Below are positions 61,129 to 64,000 of a DNA stretch of 64,000 nucleotides, piece after piece. Position 1 is the stretch's first letter. Each line of letters begins with the position of its first letter. Source of the stretch: Pandoraea aquatica (GTDB taxonomy: Bacteria > Pseudomonadota > Gammaproteobacteria > Burkholderiales > Burkholderiaceae); assembly GCF_902459565.1 (NCBI RefSeq), contig NZ_CABPSN010000003.1, forward strand, positions 1 through 64,000, in the 5' to 3' direction. Position numbers and translations under genes: made by a program. The notes beneath the pieces were generated by a model, which saw only the letters and a program-made list of their open reading frames with translations, made no database searches and was not told the DNA's origin.

Positions 61129-62274
61129 ATGCTGAACTGGGAAGAAGAGACCTCTACCGCCAAACCGGCACCTGCGGCAGCACCGGCTGCGCCTGCATCG
61201 AACATTCTGGGCACGCAGGACGACAACGCGCCGCATACGATCGCCTCGCAGTCGACGCGCCGCGTGAGCGCCTCCGACAAGCGCGTGATCAACGGCACGA
61301 CGGACGTGAACCAGCTGGTGCCGTTCAAGTACAAGTGGGCTTGGGAAAAGTACCTGGCCGGTTGCGCGAACCACTGGATGCCGCAGGAAATCAACATGTC
61401 GCGCGACATCGCCTTGTGGAAGGACCCGAACGGTCTGACCGAAGACGAGCGCCGCATCATCAAGCGCAACCTCGGCTTCTTCGTGACGGCCGACTCGCTT
61501 GCCGCGAACAACATCGTGCTGGGCACCTATCGCCACATCACCGCGCCGGAGTGCCGTCAGTTCCTGCTGCGTCAGGCGTTTGAAGAAGCGATCCACACGC
61601 ACGCCTATCAGTACATCGTCGAAAGCCTGGGTCTGGACGAAGCCGAGATCTTCAACGCGTATCACGAAGTGGCGTCGATCCGCGACAAGGACGAATTCCT
61701 GCTGCCGTTCATTGAAGTGGTGGCCGATCCGTCGTTCAAGACGGGTACGCAGGAAGCCGACCAGAAGCTGCTGCGTTCGCTGATCGTGTTCGCCTGCATC
61801 ATGGAAGGTCTGTTCTTCTACGTGGGCTTCACGCAGATTCTGGCGCTGGGCCGTCAGAACAAGATGACCGGTGCTGCAGAGCAGTATCAGTACATCCTGC
61901 GCGACGAGTCGATGCACTGCAACTTCGGCATCGACCTGATCAACCAGGTGAAGCTGGAAAACCCGAATCTGTGGACGCCGGAGTTCCGCGAAGAGATTCG
62001 CGAGCTGTTCAAGAAGGCAGTCGAGCTTGAGTATCGCTACGCAGAAGACACGATGCCGCGCGGCGTGCTCGGTCTGAACGCGGGCATGTTCAAGAGCTAC
62101 CTGCGCTTCATCGCGAATCGTCGTTGCGCACAGATCGGTCTCGAAGCGCTCTACCCGAACGAAGAGAATCCGTTCCCGTGGATGAGCGAGATGATCGACC
62201 TGAAGAAGGAGCGCAACTTCTTCGAAACGCGAGTGATCGAGTACCAGACCGGTGGCGCACTGAGCTGGGACTAA
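61129..62274 (+). CDS. nrdB: ribonucleoside-diphosphate reductase subunit beta (class Ia)
   Basis: A 381-residue di-iron radical subunit. Iron-ligand helices include [20 protein letters not shown] and [14 protein letters not shown]; the radical Tyr should lie in the first helical pair near that HTHAYQY block. The C-terminus that docks into NrdA ends [10 protein letters not shown]. The first 45 residues are an Ala/Pro-rich extension. Paired functionally with nrdA 1.7 kb upstream and, like it, preceded by two NrdR boxes. Confidence 0.96.
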   Translation: MLNWEEETSTAKPAPAAAPAAPASNILGTQDDNAPHTIASQSTRRVSASDKRVINGTTDVNQLVPFKYKWAWEKYLAGCANHWMPQEINMSRDIALWKDPNGLTEDERRIIKRNLGFFVTADSLAANNIVLGTYRHITAPECRQFLLRQAFEEAIHTHAYQYIVESLGLDEAEIFNAYHEVASIRDKDEFLLPFIEVVADPSFKTGTQEADQKLLRSLIVFACIMEGLFFYVGFTQILALGRQNKMTGAAEQYQYILRDESMHCNFGIDLINQVKLENPNLWTPEFREEIRELFKKAVELEYRYAEDTMPRGVLGLNAGMFKSYLRFIANRRCAQIGLEALYPNEENPFPWMSEMIDLKKERNFFETRVIEYQTGGALSWD

Positions 62275-62287
62275 GCATTGAGTGAAA

Positions 62288-62319
62288 AATGGATGCTTCG
62301 CGCAAAGCGAGCATCCATG
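62288..62319 (+). other. hairpin after nrdB
   Basis: aatggatgcttcgc pairs with gcgagcatccat around gcaaa, with one bulged T. There is no T-run, so it may be an imperfect terminator or a 3' protective structure. Confidence 0.45.
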
Positions 62320-62690
62320 CGGGTTTCGAGAGGGTGGTGTGTGCGTGCATGACACGCGTGACTGACCGGAAGGAAGACGAAGAAGAGGCGTCGGTCACAC
62401 ACATCATCCTCACTCGCACGTTGAAGTTCTCGCTTCGAAGTTGGCTTCGGAGATCGCTTCAGAGATCGAGTGAAGCGCGTGTCGAAGACACAGCAGCGCA
62501 CATCGAAGACATCGAACGCACGCATCGCACGCATCGACATGCGAGTGTGATGTGCATCAAATACAACAGATTGACTTCTTCGTTACGATTGATGTGCGCT
62601 TTTTTATGCACAAAGTATTAACATCGCATCACAAAAGAATTATTATTCGCTCAAATAAATTGCAGTCTCGATGAACACACGAAAGCACTC
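62320..62690. other. intergenic, repetitive then AT-rich
   Basis: No supportable gene. 62400-62550 is built from short recurring words (two adjacent cgcacgcat units at 62517-62534, several catcgaagac/tcgaagaca copies). About 62560-62665 is markedly AT-rich and is the likely promoter area for the histone-like gene; I could not resolve a convincing -35/-10 pair. Confidence 0.4.
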
Positions 62691-62703
62691 ACTGCTTTCC
62701 TCC

Positions 62704-62890
62704 CGCGACAGAGAGCTGGTAGTTACGGAGCGTAAAAACCTTGGTGCATAGCAAGCTGTATCGCTTATCCGCTATCGCAATCTCCTCCATCCCGATGACG
62801 GGACAGGCAAGCTACCCCCCGAAGAATCTGGCGATCCCCCTTTCTCAAGACAATCGAATTGCTGGCGGCAATGTCGCCGGCAATTTTTTT
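62704..62890 (+). promoter_or_regulatory. candidate structured leader with terminator upstream of the histone gene
   Basis: ggtag (62718-62722) can pair with ctacc (62812-62816), enclosing tcccg/cggga (62790-62803) and other short stems. About 40 bases on, a strong intrinsic terminator follows: aattgctggcg (62857-62867) with cgccggcaatt (62875-62885), one wobble, then five more T residues to 62890. An aptamer-like region, then a terminator, then 180 bases of leader and a gene is the layout of a transcription-attenuating leader or a small RNA. It matches no riboswitch class I can recall. Confidence 0.4.
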
Positions 62891-63070
62891 GCGCGCGTGA
62901 CCACATACGGTCAGCGTCATGCGCGCAGCGCCGAATTCATTAGCGTAAGCGGTCGTAGTTCGATGCGTACGCCGATGAATAGCCCGCTCGCCGGCGGTTC
63001 CCGCACGGTGGTCGGGTTTCCTTCTCAGGTAGTTTCGTTTGAGTGATCTCTCACGTTAAGGAGTTTTGTC

Positions 63071-63712
63071 ATGGCTACGATTAAGAAGGCTGTTGCCAAG
63101 AAGCCGGCGGCTAAGAAAGCTGTCGCCAAGAAGCCCGTTGCAAAGAAGGCTGCTGCTGCCAAGAAGCCGGTAGCGAAGAAGGCCGTTGCTGCCAAGAAGC
63201 CGGTAGCAAAGAAGGCAGTTGCCGCTAAGAAGCCGGCAGCAAAGAAGGTTGCCGCCAAGAAGCCGGTCGCCAAGAAGGCAGCGGTGAAGAAGGTTGCAGC
63301 TAAGAAGCCGGTTGCCAAGAAGGCAGCAGTGAAGAAGGTTGCCGCCAAGAAGCCGGTTGCCAAGAAAGCAGCAGTGAAGAAGGTTGCCGCCAAGAAGCCG
63401 GCCGCCAAGAAAGCAGTGAAGAAGGTTGCTGCCAAGAAGCCGGCCGCGAAGAAGGCAGTTGCTGCCAAGAAGCCGGCTGCGAAGAAGGCTGCTGCCAAGA
63501 AGCCTGCTGCCAAGAAGGCTGCTGCTAAGCCTGCTGCGAAGAAGGCCGCTGCGAAGCCTGCCGCGAAGAAGCCTGCTGCGAAGAAGCCGGCCGTCAAGAA
63601 GGTTGCCGCTAAGCCCGCTGCTGCAGCTCCGGCCGCAGCACCCGCCGCAGCACCGAAGACGGCACTGAACCCGGCAGCAGCATGGCCGTTCCCGACCGGC
63701 AGCCGTCCGTAA
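63071..63712 (+). CDS. histone H1-like Lys/Ala/Pro-rich DNA-binding protein
   Basis: A 213-residue, extremely basic protein built from about forty copies of short AAKKPxAKK-type units over residues 1-170, resembling the C-terminal domain of eukaryotic H1 and bacterial AlgP/HctB-like proteins. An Ala/Pro segment and a fixed end, [17 protein letters not shown], follow; I recognise that end from Burkholderiales homologues. It probably coats or condenses DNA non-specifically. Ribosome-binding site ttaaggag. Codons alternate among synonymous Lys and Ala choices, so repeats are less exact in DNA than in protein. Confidence 0.9.
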   Translation: MATIKKAVAKKPAAKKAVAKKPVAKKAAAAKKPVAKKAVAAKKPVAKKAVAAKKPAAKKVAAKKPVAKKAAVKKVAAKKPVAKKAAVKKVAAKKPVAKKAAVKKVAAKKPAAKKAVKKVAAKKPAAKKAVAAKKPAAKKAAAKKPAAKKAAAKPAAKKAAAKPAAKKPAAKKPAVKKVAAKPAAAAPAAAPAAAPKTALNPAAAWPFPTGSRP

Positions 63713-63755
63713 TCCGAGTGCCGATGCAGGAACCAAGGCACTTAGGTGTCTTTTG

Positions 63756-63817
63756 ACCGGGTAGGTCTACCCGGTTCGAAACCCGCGGTGATGAGCGATC
63801 GTCACAGCGGGTTTTTT
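63756..63817 (+). terminator. terminator of the histone-like gene
   Basis: A first hairpin, accgggtag/ctacccggt (63756-63775), is followed by aaacccgc (63779-63786) pairing with gcgggttt (63807-63814) and a T-run to 63817. The second is the functional terminator. Confidence 0.8.
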
Positions 63818-63824
63818 CATGGCG

Positions 63825-63861
63825 AAATAAAAATGGGCGACCCGAAGTCGCCCATTCTTTT
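63825..63861. terminator. terminator of the SlyB-like gene
   Basis: aatgggcgac (63832-63841) pairs with gtcgcccatt (63847-63856). A-run on the left and T-run on the right; bidirectional. Confidence 0.85.
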
Positions 63862-63876
63862 GTGTGACGTGTCGCC

Positions 63877-64000
63877 TTAGTGCGTCACACGTGTCACGCC
63901 GCCACTCGAGAGCAGACGCACGCGCTGACCCGGCTGGAATGCCTCGTCGGCATCCTGAGTAATTGCGCGCAACTCACCGTTATCCAGACGCACGGTGATC
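63877..64000 (-). CDS. SlyB-like glycine-zipper outer-membrane lipoprotein, C-terminal part
   Basis: Only the last 40 codons are inside the window; the gene continues past the right edge. The translation starts ITVRLDNGELRAITQDADEA and ends VRLLSSGGVTRVTH before a TAA. This is the beta-rich C-terminal end seen in SlyB/Pcp-type lipoproteins after the glycine-zipper region. Assignment rests on this fragment alone, so the lipobox and glycine zipper cannot be checked here. Confidence 0.65.
   Translation of the reverse strand, partial: ITVRLDNGELRAITQDADEAFQPGQRVRLLSSGGVTRVTH

Noticed and set aside
60899-61135. 78-codon frame overlapping the start of nrdB
   Set aside because: No ribosome-binding site at its ATG and it overlaps nrdB out of frame; the alternative 47-codon frame starting at 60862 has a much better start signal.
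62741-63046. 101-codon plus-strand frame upstream of the histone-like gene
   Set aside because: GTG start without a ribosome-binding site; it runs through a strong intrinsic terminator and has no recognisable family.
63071-63712. regular repeats that could be mistaken for a CRISPR array
   Set aside because: The periodicity is that of Lys-Lys-Pro/Ala coding units in one open frame with a ribosome-binding site; there are no unique spacers of constant length.

Overview
The window is a gene-dense, GC-rich chromosomal segment of a Gram-negative betaproteobacterium. Gene content and order fit Burkholderiales, and Pandoraea or a close Burkholderiaceae relative is my best guess. The reasons are a complete dcw cluster running into lpxC, dciA and secA, a Burkholderia-type porin with C-terminal Phe, Coq7, an rppH-proS pair, a pilB-pilC-pilD-coaE-zapD-yacG run, and a Lys/Ala-rich histone H1-like protein. 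The genus is inferred from recognition, not from a search.

Layout. 1-8.8 kb: metabolic and envelope genes (DUF3047 lipoprotein, M20 amidohydrolase, molybdopterin oxidoreductase, lipoprotein zinc peptidase, MarR regulator, porin, coq7). 9.1-26.9 kb: the dcw operon, mraZ-rsmH-ftsL-ftsI-murE-murF-mraY-murD-ftsW-murG-murC-ddl-ftsQ-ftsA-ftsZ, mostly with ATGA overlaps and headed by a 10-bp-periodic MraZ operator. It makes lipid II and assembles the septal ring. 27.4-32 kb: lpxC (lipid A), divergent dciA (DUF721), secA. 32-36.2 kb: argJ, a DUF815 ATPase and mutT on the plus strand, facing yacG and zapD. 36.4-40.4 kb: a compact minus-strand pilB-pilC-pilD-coaE operon. 40.5-43.2 kb: CorC-type transporter, tRNA-Pro(CGG), ispB. 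43.2-48.1 kb: rplU-rpmA-obg-proB, then convergent CNP1 lipoprotein and rppH. 48.3-55 kb: proS, marC, hypoxanthine phosphoribosyltransferase, ffh, a CcsA/YpjD-like membrane protein, PP0621 and DUF1269 proteins. 55.5-62.3 kb: ampD, then class Ia ribonucleotide reductase nrdA and nrdB with an aldose-epimerase gene on the opposite strand between them. 63-64 kb: the histone H1-like gene and the 3' end of a SlyB-like lipoprotein gene.

Functionally the window is dominated by housekeeping: peptidoglycan synthesis and division (dcw, zapD), peptidoglycan recycling (ampD), protein export (secA, ffh), dNTP supply (nrdAB, two tandem NrdR-box pairs), nucleotide clean-up (mutT, rppH) and ribosome assembly (rplU, rpmA, obg).

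I found no clear undescribed multigene system, and no CRISPR array, prophage or insertion sequence. The items most worth a second look are non-coding or reductive: a structured leader ending in a near-perfect intrinsic terminator about 180 bp before the histone-like gene; a three-hairpin element upstream of ampD; an unannotated 47-codon ORF with a strong ribosome-binding site in the nrdB leader; and a type IV pilus cassette whose PilB lacks the N-terminal domain and whose PilD lacks the cysteine motif.
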